Both the position numbers and the translations under genes were made by a program. Below the pieces are notes generated by a model. It worked only from the letters and a program-made list of their open reading frames with translations, was not told the DNA's origin and ran no database searches. Positions 6,470-12,846 of a stretch of DNA of 20,854 bases are shown piece by piece. The stretch comes from a virus. The stretch spans positions 1-20,854 of the IMG/VR virus record IMGVR_UViG_3300037503_000027. The stretch is one strand, 5' to 3'. Each line of letters opens with the position of its first letter. The first letter of the stretch is position 1.

Positions 6470-6735
6470 TGAAACTGACGTACGACCAGGACAAACAGTT
6501 AGAGGCCACGGCCAACTTCATCACCGGCCTTGAATTTCTGGCCCGCTCGTATCTGGCGATGATGCGCGCGGCCGACCCCGAGAACGCCGACTGCTGGACG
6601 TGGTGCGACGTGGTAGTCGGCGACCTAGTTAACGCCGCGTTCGTCGAATTCCTCTCGGGCGGCGACGACGAGAGGCCCGACGGGCTGACCGGCGAAGTGC
6701 GAATTAGGACGAAGGCCAACATCGTCGAGGAGTGA
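6469..6735 (+). CDS. Small acidic hypothetical protein
   Basis: The 88-residue product starts at an ATG that shares one base with the ATPase stop (TGATG), with GGAGGG ten bases upstream. It is acidic and predicted mostly helical, with a hydrophobic core segment around FITGLEFLARSYLAMMRAADPENADCWTW. I recognise no family. Coupling to the ATPase gene suggests they are made together, so it could be a small partner of that enzyme, but this is inference from position only. Confidence 0.6.
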   Translation: MKLTYDQDKQLEATANFITGLEFLARSYLAMMRAADPENADCWTWCDVVVGDLVNAAFVEFLSGGDDERPDGLTGEVRIRTKANIVEE

Positions 6736-6737
6736 GG

Positions 6738-6935
6738 ATGAGCAAAGCGGCAGCCGGACGCGCGGCGAAAGAACTACTGGTCGGCTGGTGCGAGAAGTGC
6801 TCGCGCCGGCTGGGCCTCGCCCTCAGATGCGGCCGCTGCCGCGCGCGCATTTGCGTCGAGTGCGTCTTCGCCGTCGAGGTCAAAGAGCGGCTGTGTATCC
6901 AGTGCCAGATCGAAGAGGATTACAGGAATGAGTAA
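6738..6935 (+). CDS. Small multi-CxxC zinc-binding-like protein
   Basis: The 65-residue product has four CxxC pairs in a row, CEKC, CGRC, CVEC and CIQC, between about residues 18 and 59. This is enough for two zinc sites in a B-box or RING-like arrangement. ATG 6738 follows GAGGAG by about six bases; an in-frame GTG two codons upstream is the alternative. The stop overlaps the next start by eight bases. A compact zinc module of this kind usually binds nucleic acid or protein. Its target here is unknown. Confidence 0.65.
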   Translation: MSKAAAGRAAKELLVGWCEKCSRRLGLALRCGRCRARICVECVFAVEVKERLCIQCQIEEDYRNE

Positions 6936-7239
6936 CAGCGGTCGAAGCCTCGACCTATTCGGCGAGCCCATCACCGCCGCCCCGCGCGCCGCCTCGCCGT
7001 GTGATGACGTTGACACGCGGCGCAAGCCGACGCGGCCCCAAGGTTACGCCGCGACGCCCGGCACTGGCCCCGACGGCGAGACGTGCGGGACGTGCAAGCA
7101 TCACGTCGTCATCACCTACTCGAAGGACTATCACAAGTGTTTAGAGTTCCGCCGTCGCGGCGGGAGGTGGACGCACGGCCCCGGCTCAGACATCAGGGTC
7201 GGGAGCCCGGCCTGCAAACTATGGGAGGCGAAGGATTGA
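6928..7239 (+). CDS. Conserved phage protein of unknown function (GETCGTCKH type)
   Basis: The 103-residue product has an opening LDLFGEPI motif like those of several phage and replication-associated proteins. It continues with GYAATPGTGPDGETCGTCKHH (about 48-68), a KDYHKC segment and a WTHGPGSDIRVGSPACKLW ending. This pattern of four Cys within a GETCG.C.H...K.Y.KC...SPAC frame recurs in many phage early regions that I recognise, always without known function. The cysteines suggest one structural zinc site. The start overlaps the previous gene by eight bases (ATGAGTAA), so the cassette is translationally coupled. Confidence 0.75.
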   Translation: MSNSGRSLDLFGEPITAAPRAASPCDDVDTRRKPTRPQGYAATPGTGPDGETCGTCKHHVVITYSKDYHKCLEFRRRGGRWTHGPGSDIRVGSPACKLWEAKD

Positions 7240-7536
7240 ATGAAAGTTACATCTCAACAAATTCTCGACTTGGGGTTGAACGTCTTCGGCCTGCACCTCT
7301 TCCTCGAATCCGTCGCCAAGCAATTCAAACCTCACGGCGACGAGCGCGACCAGCAGCCGCTCGAATTTGAAATCGAACACAGGGGGACGCGCTCGACCGC
7401 GAGGCTGTGGCTGGGCGTGACGCTCGACGAGGAGGCGAAGGGTGACGACATGGTCGTGCTACGCCTTGGCGTGAGGGCGGGAAAGGTCGGACAGGATGCG
7501 CCGGCCGAGGCGAACGACGTAACTGATTCTGATTAA
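7240..7536 (+). CDS. Hypothetical protein
   Basis: The 98-residue product begins directly after the previous stop, with GGGAGGCGAAGG as ribosome-binding site. It is predicted as an alpha/beta fold: a helix around QQILDLGLNVFGLHLFLESVAKQF, then strands FEIEHRG, ARLWLGVTL and MVVLRLGV, and an acidic flexible tail. No family is recognised. It is part of the tight early cassette between the ATPase gene and the regulatory gap. Confidence 0.6.
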   Translation: MKVTSQQILDLGLNVFGLHLFLESVAKQFKPHGDERDQQPLEFEIEHRGTRSTARLWLGVTLDEEAKGDDMVVLRLGVRAGKVGQDAPAEANDVTDSD

Positions 7537-7537
7537 A

Positions 7538-7864
7538 ATGAAGGACAAGCAAATCCAGCTCGAATTCCGCCGGCATAAACTCAGCCGCGACCTCCAGACC
7601 GAGAAGCTGGTCTGCTCGCTTTGCCGCTGGGAATGGAAGACGCCTCCTCAATCCGAGTGCCCCGGCGTGCCGCGCTACGCTTACGCAGACATCCCGCCCG
7701 ATCTCCTCCACAAGACGGGACTGCGCGAGAAGCACCTGAAGCCGGGCGGGCCGCCGCGCGGCTGCTATTACAGGTCGGGGCAAGCCGGCAAGCCCACCCG
7801 ATGGTGCTTGCTCTATGCCGTGTCTGAGGCCGTGCCGACACAGAGGAAGGCCCGCACTGAATAA
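7538..7864 (+). CDS. Hypothetical protein with CxxC and later cysteines
   Basis: The 108-residue product contains VCSLCRWEW (CxxC, about residues 26-29), then a Cys in SECPGVPRYAY, and Cys in PRGCYYR and RWCLLYAVSEA. Cys spacing and aromatic residues around them suggest a zinc-stabilised small fold. The start is one base after the previous stop; the stop overlaps the next start (TAATG). I see no catalytic motif. It resembles, in style only, the other Cys-rich proteins of this cassette. Confidence 0.6.
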   Translation: MKDKQIQLEFRRHKLSRDLQTEKLVCSLCRWEWKTPPQSECPGVPRYAYADIPPDLLHKTGLREKHLKPGGPPRGCYYRSGQAGKPTRWCLLYAVSEAVPTQRKARTE

Positions 7865-8115
7865 TGGATGAGGGGCGTACGCCAGAAGTGATTGCGACGG
7901 AGCTGCGCGACGCGGCAGCCGCGCTTAATCATCTGATGATGGAGGCGGCGCAGCACGGGTGCAAGGTCGAGGTCGAGGTGAAGCACGTGGGCGTGCCCGA
8001 CCACATCTCGGCCGAGGCGACGCACGTCCGCCTGACGGTCTACCAGCTCGTCGCGCCGACGCCCCAGCCGGTCGAGGCGCCGACTCCGGCGCGCGGCAAG
8101 CGCGGGGGCGTTTAA
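7864..8115 (+). CDS. Small hypothetical protein, last gene of the early cassette
   Basis: The 83-residue product has an N-terminal helix (TPEVIATELRDAAAALNHLMMEAAQHG), then two probable strands, CKVEVEVKHVGV and HVRLTVYQLV, and a Pro/Lys tail. The helix-strand layout could be a small dimer-forming domain. No family is recognised. The start shares one base with the previous stop. After this gene there is a 396-base gap, so it probably ends the operon, although I see no clear terminator. Confidence 0.6.
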   Translation: MDEGRTPEVIATELRDAAAALNHLMMEAAQHGCKVEVEVKHVGVPDHISAEATHVRLTVYQLVAPTPQPVEAPTPARGKRGGV

Positions 8116-8511
8116 GTCAGTTACTATTCAGTTAATGAGAAACTTACTGCGGAGCATCCTTAACTGGATTCGGCGTTCGCTCGCGCGCCGTCGGCGCCGA
8201 CGCGAGGCCCTGCGCCCCCGGAGGCGCTCGACCTGAGCGGCCGCGATTCACGATTTACCATTTGCAGCCTCTCAACTCGTGACAGTCGCCCGCGTGGGCG
8301 CTTCCCTCCCCCGCCCTCCCGACCCCTACAAAAATTCGGAATCAATGTTAAGATTTGAGGCGCCCCACGGAGCGTGTAAACCTTTCTTGCTCTTCGTCAC
8401 GGCCGCGGGGCCGGGGCGGTTGGATAGGGTCCAAAATTCTCCCGTTGATTAACAATGGGAAACAACGGAGGCCGGACTCACCCGGCATCTAAGCACCGGC
8501 GGAGGGGGCCG
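8116..8511. other. 396-base gap with no confident gene
   Basis: The gap separates the early cassette from the regulatory genes. It begins with CAGTTA at 8118 and 8129, eleven bases apart, with the inverse TAACTG at 8161, a possible operator. A 33-codon Arg-rich ORF at 8135-8236 lacks a ribosome-binding site and is not accepted. CGTCGGCGCCGACG near 8187-8200 is a perfect palindrome. AT-rich patches around 8330-8355 and 8430-8455 may hold promoters, but no good -35/-10 pair is evident. The frame of the next gene is open from ATG 8455, without a ribosome-binding site. Confidence 0.4.
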
Positions 8512-8754
8512 ATGTCAGGACAAGACAGAGGGGAGCGGCGCATAGGAGAGCGGCGAAGCTCGAAGGCCCGCGACGAAAACACGCGCCTGCGCGCTCTGGA
8601 GCGCGTCCTGCGCGATTTCATCCTCTACGTGCGCGACAAGCCCCGTGATTTGTTCGCGCCGCGAACGCTGGCGATGGTGGACGAGTCTGAGATCATCGTC
8701 GGGGAACTGGACAGGTTACGATCCGAGGGGGGGCCTCAGCAGCCCGCGACATAA
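8512..8754 (+). CDS. Small charged helical hypothetical protein
   Basis: ATG 8512 is chosen over ATG 8455 because GGAGGGGG lies directly upstream. The 80-residue product opens with a basic, Arg-rich stretch (RGERRIGERRSSKARDEN), then a long helix (RLRALERVLRDFILYVRDK) and a second helix around MVDESEIIVGELDRLR. It looks like a small dimeric helical protein. No family is recognised. Its position in the gap before the winged-helix gene suggests a regulatory or early accessory role. Confidence 0.55.
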   Translation: MSGQDRGERRIGERRSSKARDENTRLRALERVLRDFILYVRDKPRDLFAPRTLAMVDESEIIVGELDRLRSEGGPQQPAT

Positions 8755-8763
8755 TTCTCCTCA

Positions 8764-8805
8764 TTTTCCTTAGTAAATAACGAAATCTCGCCGCCGCCAT
8801 ACTCT
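8764..8805 (+). promoter_or_regulatory. Conserved intergenic element, copy 1 (putative phage promoter)
   Basis: TTTTCCTTAGTAAATAACGA at 8764-8783 matches 18 to 19 of 20 bases in two other intergenic places (9342 and 19833). It is followed by CTCGCC and TACTCT at 8800-8805. This copy is the most diverged after the core, and lies about 90 bases upstream of the winged-helix gene. Confidence 0.55.
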
Positions 8806-8896
8806 ACGTGTGGCCGGGAGGGCTCTCTAGTCGAATCCCTATCCCTCACCGTTCACGCCCCCATCTACGAGTAAGAGCAAGGAGTATCCCCGGAGC

Positions 8897-9331
8897 ATGA
8901 GCGCCCTTCGCAAACCCGCCGCGAATCAGCACCAGGACGGCCACACCGTTCCCGCCGGCATCCCCAAGCTCAAATCCTTCGAGCACATCGCCGACCCGCG
9001 CGTCCGCCGCGCAAAGGAATACGAGCAGGCCCTCGTCTGGGCGCTCGACCAGTGCCCGCCCGAGTATGCCGGCCGGCTGAAGAAGGAAATCAAATGGGCG
9101 CGCGCCGAGCAGACGCGCGACCAGGACGTTGACCGGGAGGCCATCTATCAGGCCGTGCAGTTCCCGCTGACGCGCTCCGAGATCGCCGAGGACACGGGCC
9201 TGCCCGCCTCGACCGTGTGGAAGCGGTTGCAAGAGCTGTTAGACAGCGGCCGCGTGCGTGAGACGAAGAGGCCGGTGCAGGGCAATAACAAGTTCGTCCT
9301 CATCTACTCAAAGAATCCCATCCTCCCCTGA
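8897..9331 (+). CDS. Winged-helix DNA-binding protein, putative phage regulator
   Basis: The 144-residue product has a C-terminal winged helix-turn-helix. Its parts are AIYQAVQFPLTRSEIAEDTG, the recognition helix PASTVWKRLQELLDSG, and a wing ending in KFVLIYSK (about residues 75-139). The N-terminal half is polar, probably with one long helix (RRAKEYEQALVWALDQ). This is the fold of MarR/ArsR/GntR-like regulators, without a visible ligand domain. It has its own upstream conserved element and a second copy just after its stop, so control of those elements is an attractive but untested idea. AAGGAG lies about 12 bases before the ATG. Confidence 0.75.
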   Translation: MSALRKPAANQHQDGHTVPAGIPKLKSFEHIADPRVRRAKEYEQALVWALDQCPPEYAGRLKKEIKWARAEQTRDQDVDREAIYQAVQFPLTRSEIAEDTGLPASTVWKRLQELLDSGRVRETKRPVQGNNKFVLIYSKNPILP

Positions 9332-9341
9332 AGGGGCGCAG

Positions 9342-9381
9342 TTTTCCTCAGTAAATAACGACAGTTTTTCTCGCCTACTCT
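9342..9381 (+). promoter_or_regulatory. Conserved intergenic element, copy 2 (putative promoter of the lysis/head genes)
   Basis: Thirty consecutive bases from 9343 to 9372 are identical to 19834-19863, followed in both by C, one variable base and a pyrimidine-rich -10-like hexamer (TACTCT here at 9376-9381). The core is TTTCCTCAGTAAATAACGA. No TTGACA-like -35 box is present at the normal distance. The element precedes the endolysin gene by about 135 bases and starts the long late gene block. Confidence 0.6.
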
Positions 9382-9448
9382 CTTCGGTGTGAGGGGGGGC
9401 GGGCGCGCATGTGCTGAGCGGCAGTCCGCACGCCAACCATAAGCGGCA

Positions 9449-9520
9449 ATGAAGACCGCAGCCGCGCCTGTCCCGCCCTCCCCTCACGATTTTTGTCTTC
9501 AGAGGAGAGTCGGCCAGTGA
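9449..9520 (+). CDS. Possible 23-residue leader peptide before the endolysin
   Basis: A short frame from ATG 9449 ends with a TGA that overlaps the endolysin GTG start (GTGA, 9517-9520). The peptide is MKTAAAPVPPSPHDFCLQRR plus three residues. Terminating ribosomes could restart on the endolysin, whose own ribosome-binding site lies inside the leader. The leader's own ribosome-binding site is weak, so the call is tentative. Confidence 0.2.
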   Translation: MKTAAAPVPPSPHDFCLQRRVGQ

Positions 9521-10551
9521 TTACCCTCAAGCAGTTCAGACAGCTCTTCCCGGCTTGCCCCGGAGATAAGGCCGCCCTGTACCAGCCCCTGCTCGTCGCC
9601 GCGATGGCCGAATTCGGCATCGTCACCCGGAAGCGCGCGGCGGCCTTCCTCGCGCAACTCGCGCATGAGTCAAACGACCTCTCGCGCTGGTCGGAAAATC
9701 TCAACTACTCCGCGCGCCGTCTGACGCAGGTCTGGCCGCGGCGCTTCCCGACGCCGGCCGCGGCGGAGCCGTACGCCCACAACCCCCAAGCCCTCGCGAA
9801 CAAGACCTACGGCGGGCGCATGGGTAACACACAGCCGGGCGACGGTTGGAAGTTCCGCGGGCGCTGTCCGATTCAGGCGACCGGGCGCGAGATGTATGAG
9901 CTGCTCGCCGACTTGCTCGGGCTGCCCCTGCTCGAAGACCCCGACCTCCTGCTCGCCCCGCGTCACGGGTTCCGGGCGGCGGCGGCGATCTGGGCGCGCG
10001 TCAAGGGCCTCAACTCCGTCGCCGACAAGTTGAACGGCCGGGGCGACGAGGCCGACCTGCGCCAGCTCGTCAAGATTACGGTCAAGATCAACGGGGGCAC
10101 GAACGGCAAGGAAGACCGCGAGGCGCGCTACCGGGACGCGCTGAAGGTGCTCACGGTTTCTCAGTTCGCGGAGGCCCAGCTTCAGCACACGCTCGACTCG
10201 CTCACGGCCCCGGAGGCGCCCGCGGCCACCCCGCAGGCCGTCCCGACCTCGGAAGCGCAGCCACAGGCCCCGCAGGCGCCCGCGGCGGCCACAGAAAAGA
10301 CGCCCGCGGAGCCGTCGCTGCTCGACGAAATCCCCGTCAACGACGAGACGAAAGCGGTCGGCGCGGGGCTCGCGCGCAAGCTCGGCCTGCGCGCCGGAGG
10401 CGGCATCGTCACGCTCTGGACGATGGGCCTCGGCGGCAAGGTGTTTTTGATCGCGGCGCTGCTCGGCGCCGCCGGCCTCGTCTACTACTACCGGCGCGAG
10501 GTCCGGGCGGCGCTCGTGCTCGCGCTGCGCAAGGTGAAGGGGGGCGCGTGA
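9517..10551 (+). CDS. GH19-family endolysin (chitinase/muramidase-like) with C-terminal membrane segment
   Basis: The catalytic domain (about residues 1-210) has the two GH19 glutamates: Glu51 in LAHESNDLSRW and Glu60 in SENLNYSARRL. It also has the family signature from residue 99, GGRMGNTQPGDGWKFRGR, then PIQATGR. Phage GH19 enzymes cleave the glycan strands of peptidoglycan to release virions. After an Ala/Pro/Gln linker (about 225-275), residues 309-325 (VFLIAALLGAAGLVYYY) form a transmembrane segment followed by a basic end. The enzyme may thus be held at the inner membrane. The usual Gly in the RGRGxIQ motif is Cys here. GTG 9517 is chosen because AGAGGAGAG sits about seven bases upstream; TTG 9493 is the longer alternative. 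Confidence 0.88.
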   Translation: MITLKQFRQLFPACPGDKAALYQPLLVAAMAEFGIVTRKRAAAFLAQLAHESNDLSRWSENLNYSARRLTQVWPRRFPTPAAAEPYAHNPQALANKTYGGRMGNTQPGDGWKFRGRCPIQATGREMYELLADLLGLPLLEDPDLLLAPRHGFRAAAAIWARVKGLNSVADKLNGRGDEADLRQLVKITVKINGGTNGKEDREARYRDALKVLTVSQFAEAQLQHTLDSLTAPEAPAATPQAVPTSEAQPQAPQAPAAATEKTPAEPSLLDEIPVNDETKAVGAGLARKLGLRAGGGIVTLWTMGLGGKVFLIAALLGAAGLVYYYRREVRAALVLALRKVKGGA

Positions 10552-11045
10552 TGGCAGGCAGGGCGAGACAGATTTTCAAGACCGCGGGCGGCGCGGTCTC
10601 GCATTTCGTGACGACGCGCCCGATGTCGGCGCTGCTCGTCGCGGTCACTCTCGGCGCGCTTGCGTCCGTCGCGTGGCAGTTCGCCGGCGGCGTCGTGTCG
10701 GGCGCCCGCTCGGCCATCACTTCAAACCAGGTGCAGGCGACCGAAGCGCAGTCGCACGAGGCGCAGGTGCAGGCGGGGGCGGCCATCGCCTCCGCGAACG
10801 AGACGGCCGTCGAGCGGAAGGTCAACGACCAGGTCCGCGAGAGGACGATCAAGCCCGCGGTCGAGCAGACGGCGCGAGAGGCGGCGGCGGCGAAAGAAAG
10901 AGTCAAGGGAGCACGGTCGAATTATGAAAAAGCTACTAACACGAACGCTCTGCGTCGCGGCGATGATCTCGGCGCTCTGCACCGTCGCAACTGCGCAGAC
11001 CTCGCCCTCCTCTACCCCGGCGAGCGATTCGCCCGTTGTCAGTGA
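10551..11045 (+). CDS. Spanin-like inner-membrane protein (i-spanin candidate)
   Basis: The 164-residue product has a short basic N-terminus, one transmembrane segment at about 25-45 (MSALLVAVTLGALASVAWQF), and a long Ala/Glu/Gln-rich helical region predicted as coiled coil. Its C-terminus ends NCADLALLYPGERFARC. This Rz-like layout, directly after the endolysin and overlapping the next secreted protein out of frame by 122 bases, is the classical arrangement of i-spanin and o-spanin genes. Spanins fuse the inner and outer membranes in diderm hosts. The start shares one base with the endolysin stop; GTG 10548 is a possible alternative. Confidence 0.6.
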   Translation: MAGRARQIFKTAGGAVSHFVTTRPMSALLVAVTLGALASVAWQFAGGVVSGARSAITSNQVQATEAQSHEAQVQAGAAIASANETAVERKVNDQVRERTIKPAVEQTAREAAAAKERVKGARSNYEKATNTNALRRGDDLGALHRRNCADLALLYPGERFARCQ

Positions 11046-11391
11046 CGAGCAGTTGCTCGCCCAACTCGTCGGCGAGGTCAAGGCCGGCCGCGAGCTGGTG
11101 GAGGCGCAGCGCGCCGAGATAGCGACGCTCGAAAAGCAGCTCGCCGCGGAGAAGGCCAACTCGGCGTCGCTCGCGACGAGCTACCAGGCGGCCGAACGCG
11201 AGATCGAGCAGCTCCGCCGGTCAGTCGGATTTCTTGAGCGCGCGATCACCTTGAACGAGCAGACCATCGCCGTGCTCAAGAGTGATAACGAACGATTGAA
11301 GGGCGAGGCGCGGAAGTCGCGCAAGCGGGCCGTGCTCGCGACGCTGGCCGCGGGCGGCATGCTCGCGGCGCGGGTGCTCGGGGTCTTCTAA
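10924..11391 (+). CDS. Secreted coiled-coil protein overlapping the spanin-like gene
   Basis: The 155-residue product starts with a clear signal peptide, MKKLLTRTLCVAAMISALC followed by TVATA and a likely signal-peptidase-I site after ATA. The central part (about 40-125) is a long coiled coil with repeated Glu/Gln/Leu. Residues about 138-154 (AVLATLAAGGMLAARVLGV) could form a C-terminal membrane segment. It starts inside the preceding gene in another frame, as o-spanins do, but it has no good lipobox (Cys at -1 Leu is not canonical) and is far longer than Rz1. It may be a unimolecular-spanin-like or other lysis protein. AAGGGAG lies 12 bases upstream of the ATG. Confidence 0.55.
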   Translation: MKKLLTRTLCVAAMISALCTVATAQTSPSSTPASDSPVVSDEQLLAQLVGEVKAGRELVEAQRAEIATLEKQLAAEKANSASLATSYQAAEREIEQLRRSVGFLERAITLNEQTIAVLKSDNERLKGEARKSRKRAVLATLAAGGMLAARVLGVF

Positions 11392-11727
11392 ATGGCTTTC
11401 AACCTCTCAGCCCGAAACAGGCGGCGCGCGATCACGGTCGCGCGTTGGGCCCTGCCGTTCGTGGCGTCGGCCGTCGCCTCCTGTTTCATCGCCTGGGGGT
11501 CAATCAACTACGCGAAGGGCGCCGAGGCGCAGCGCCTCACGACGGTCGAGCGCGACGTGCAGGCCGTGAAGTCGGACGTGGACAGGGCGCGCGGCGAGCA
11601 CGGCGAGTTCGTCAGGCGCGACGCCTTCCAGATCGTGCTCGACGACTTGAAAGAGATCAAGGGCGACGTGCGCGAGGTGCGCCAGGCGCAGCGGCAAATG
11701 CTGCCGGCGCCCGCCGAGGAGAGATGA
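11392..11727 (+). CDS. Holin/XhlA-like membrane protein
   Basis: The 111-residue product begins directly after the previous stop. It has a basic N-terminus, one transmembrane segment at about 18-38 (ALPFVASAVASCFIAWGSI), then an amphipathic coiled coil (TTVERDVQAVKSDVDRARGEHGEF) and a second helix rich in Lys, Asp and Glu. Small phage proteins with one membrane helix and a coiled coil often accompany endolysins, as XhlA-type proteins or holins. Its place in the lysis cassette supports that role, but there is no family-specific motif. Confidence 0.5.
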   Translation: MAFNLSARNRRRAITVARWALPFVASAVASCFIAWGSINYAKGAEAQRLTTVERDVQAVKSDVDRARGEHGEFVRRDAFQIVLDDLKEIKGDVREVRQAQRQMLPAPAEER

Positions 11728-11736
11728 GGACGAGAT

Positions 11737-11946
11737 ATGCCGAAGGCACCCAACTCCTGTGACGAATGCCGGAGGGAGAGCCCCACGCTCTACGAACGCG
11801 ACCGCCTCCTCATCTGCATCTACTGCCTGCCCGACGAGGCGGTAATCGGCTTGGGCGCCCTCCGCTCCATCAAGGCGGCCGTGACGGGCGTCGTCAACAT
11901 CGAGCGCCGTCGGCGCTCTCTGGCGGGAGGCCCTTCGAGGAGATGA
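11737..11946 (+). CDS. Small zinc-finger-like protein
   Basis: The 69-residue product carries CDEC (residues 8-11) and CIYC (about 27-30), the spacing of a four-Cys zinc finger, followed by a basic helical tail (ERRRRSLAGG). It is preceded by GAGGACGAG and overlaps the next start (ATGA). Comparable two-CxxC proteins are frequent between lysis and packaging genes of phages, without established function. A nucleic-acid or protein-binding role is inferred from the Cys pairs. Confidence 0.6.
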   Translation: MPKAPNSCDECRRESPTLYERDRLLICIYCLPDEAVIGLGALRSIKAAVTGVVNIERRRRSLAGGPSRR

Positions 11947-12512
11947 GCGGGCGGAAGGAATACGCCCGCGCGCCCGAGGTCGAGGCGATAGCCGGGGGGC
12001 TGATCGACCTCTGTCACCCGCACCTTCACGGCGTCCGCATCGAGTACCTGTGGACGAACAAACCGCCCGTCGTCGGCGGCCGGCCGCGCGCGGCGGTCAT
12101 GCGCAAGGTCACGGGGCTCTACGCCTTCCTCGCCACGTCCGGCGCCGAGGGCGAGCCGCGGCCCTTCTTCGTGATGGAAGTCTGCCGGCCCATCTGGCTC
12201 GCCCGCTCGGCCGAGTGGCGGGTCGCGCTCGTGGATCACGAGCTGAAGCACGGCGGACACGACGAAGAGCGGGGCACGCTCTTCATCGTCCCGCATGACA
12301 TCGAGGACTTCGACGACGTGGTCGCGCGACACGGGGCTTGGGATGACGGGCTCGTCAGTTTCGCCGCGGCGCTGGCCGCGGGCGAGGAGGGGAAGACGCC
12401 GCCGGCGTCAGACGCCCCGTTGAGAAACAACAGGTATCAACGCCATGCCGTTTCAGAAGGGGCAAAGCGGAAATCCGCATGGAAGGCCGCCCAAGTCCAG
12501 GGCGCTCACTGA
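11943..12512 (+). CDS. Putative phage metallopeptidase
   Basis: The 189-residue product contains VDHELKHGG, an HExxH zinc-protease motif with His99, Glu100 and His103. It is embedded in the pattern LVDHELKH...HDIEDFDDVVARHGAWDDGLVSFAAAL that I recognise from the 'putative phage metallopeptidase' family. The N-terminal half (KEYARAPEVEAIAGGLIDLCHPHL) matches that family's opening. Its substrate is unknown; the usual position next to terminase genes hints at head or DNA-packaging roles. The start overlaps the previous stop. The last 68 bases run, in another frame, under the next gene, so the C-terminal tail after about residue 165 is poorly constrained. Confidence 0.8.
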   Translation: MSGRKEYARAPEVEAIAGGLIDLCHPHLHGVRIEYLWTNKPPVVGGRPRAAVMRKVTGLYAFLATSGAEGEPRPFFVMEVCRPIWLARSAEWRVALVDHELKHGGHDEERGTLFIVPHDIEDFDDVVARHGAWDDGLVSFAAALAAGEEGKTPPASDAPLRNNRYQRHAVSEGAKRKSAWKAAQVQGAH

Positions 12513-12846
12513 CCTCCTCAGCCTCCGCGGCGACGCCCAGGTCACTCTCGACGGCCAGAATTTGAGCGGCGGGGAGCTGCTCGCGCGCCTCCTCTGGGAG
12601 ATCGCGACCACGGGCCGCGCGAAGTTCCCCGATGGCACGGAGCTGGAAGTCGGGCCGAAGGATTGGCTGGAGACGGTGAAGTGGCTGTACGCCCACATAG
12701 ACGGGCCGGCGCCGAAGCCCGAGCCGGTAGACCCCGACGAAGGTTTGACGGATGAAGACCTCGAAAAAATGTCGGACGACGAACTCGAAGCCCTCATCCG
12801 GCGCAAGCAAAAGCGCGAAGCCAAAGGCCGGCGGCGGGGCGAGTAA
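12445..12846 (+). CDS. terS: DUF5681-like protein, putative small terminase subunit
   Basis: The 133-residue product opens with FQKGQSGNPHGRPPKSRALTD, the FKxGQSGNPxGRP signature of DUF5681 proteins that commonly lie directly before the large terminase gene. The middle is a helical domain (GGELLARLLWEIATTGRAKF...WLETVKWLYAHIDG). The acidic end EDLEKMSDDELEALIRRKQK resembles terminase small-subunit tails. The proposed role is to recognise phage DNA and regulate the large subunit. The gene overlaps the metallopeptidase by 68 bases and the large terminase by 95 bases, both out of frame. The ribosome-binding site is weak (AGG about ten bases upstream). Confidence 0.65.
   Translation: MPFQKGQSGNPHGRPPKSRALTDLLSLRGDAQVTLDGQNLSGGELLARLLWEIATTGRAKFPDGTELEVGPKDWLETVKWLYAHIDGPAPKPEPVDPDEGLTDEDLEKMSDDELEALIRRKQKREAKGRRRGE

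Noticed and set aside
8135-8236. 33-codon Arg-rich ORF in the gap after the early cassette
   Set aside because: No ribosome-binding site, and the Arg run could simply come from a CG-rich palindrome. Kept only as a note because small cationic peptides do occur in phages.
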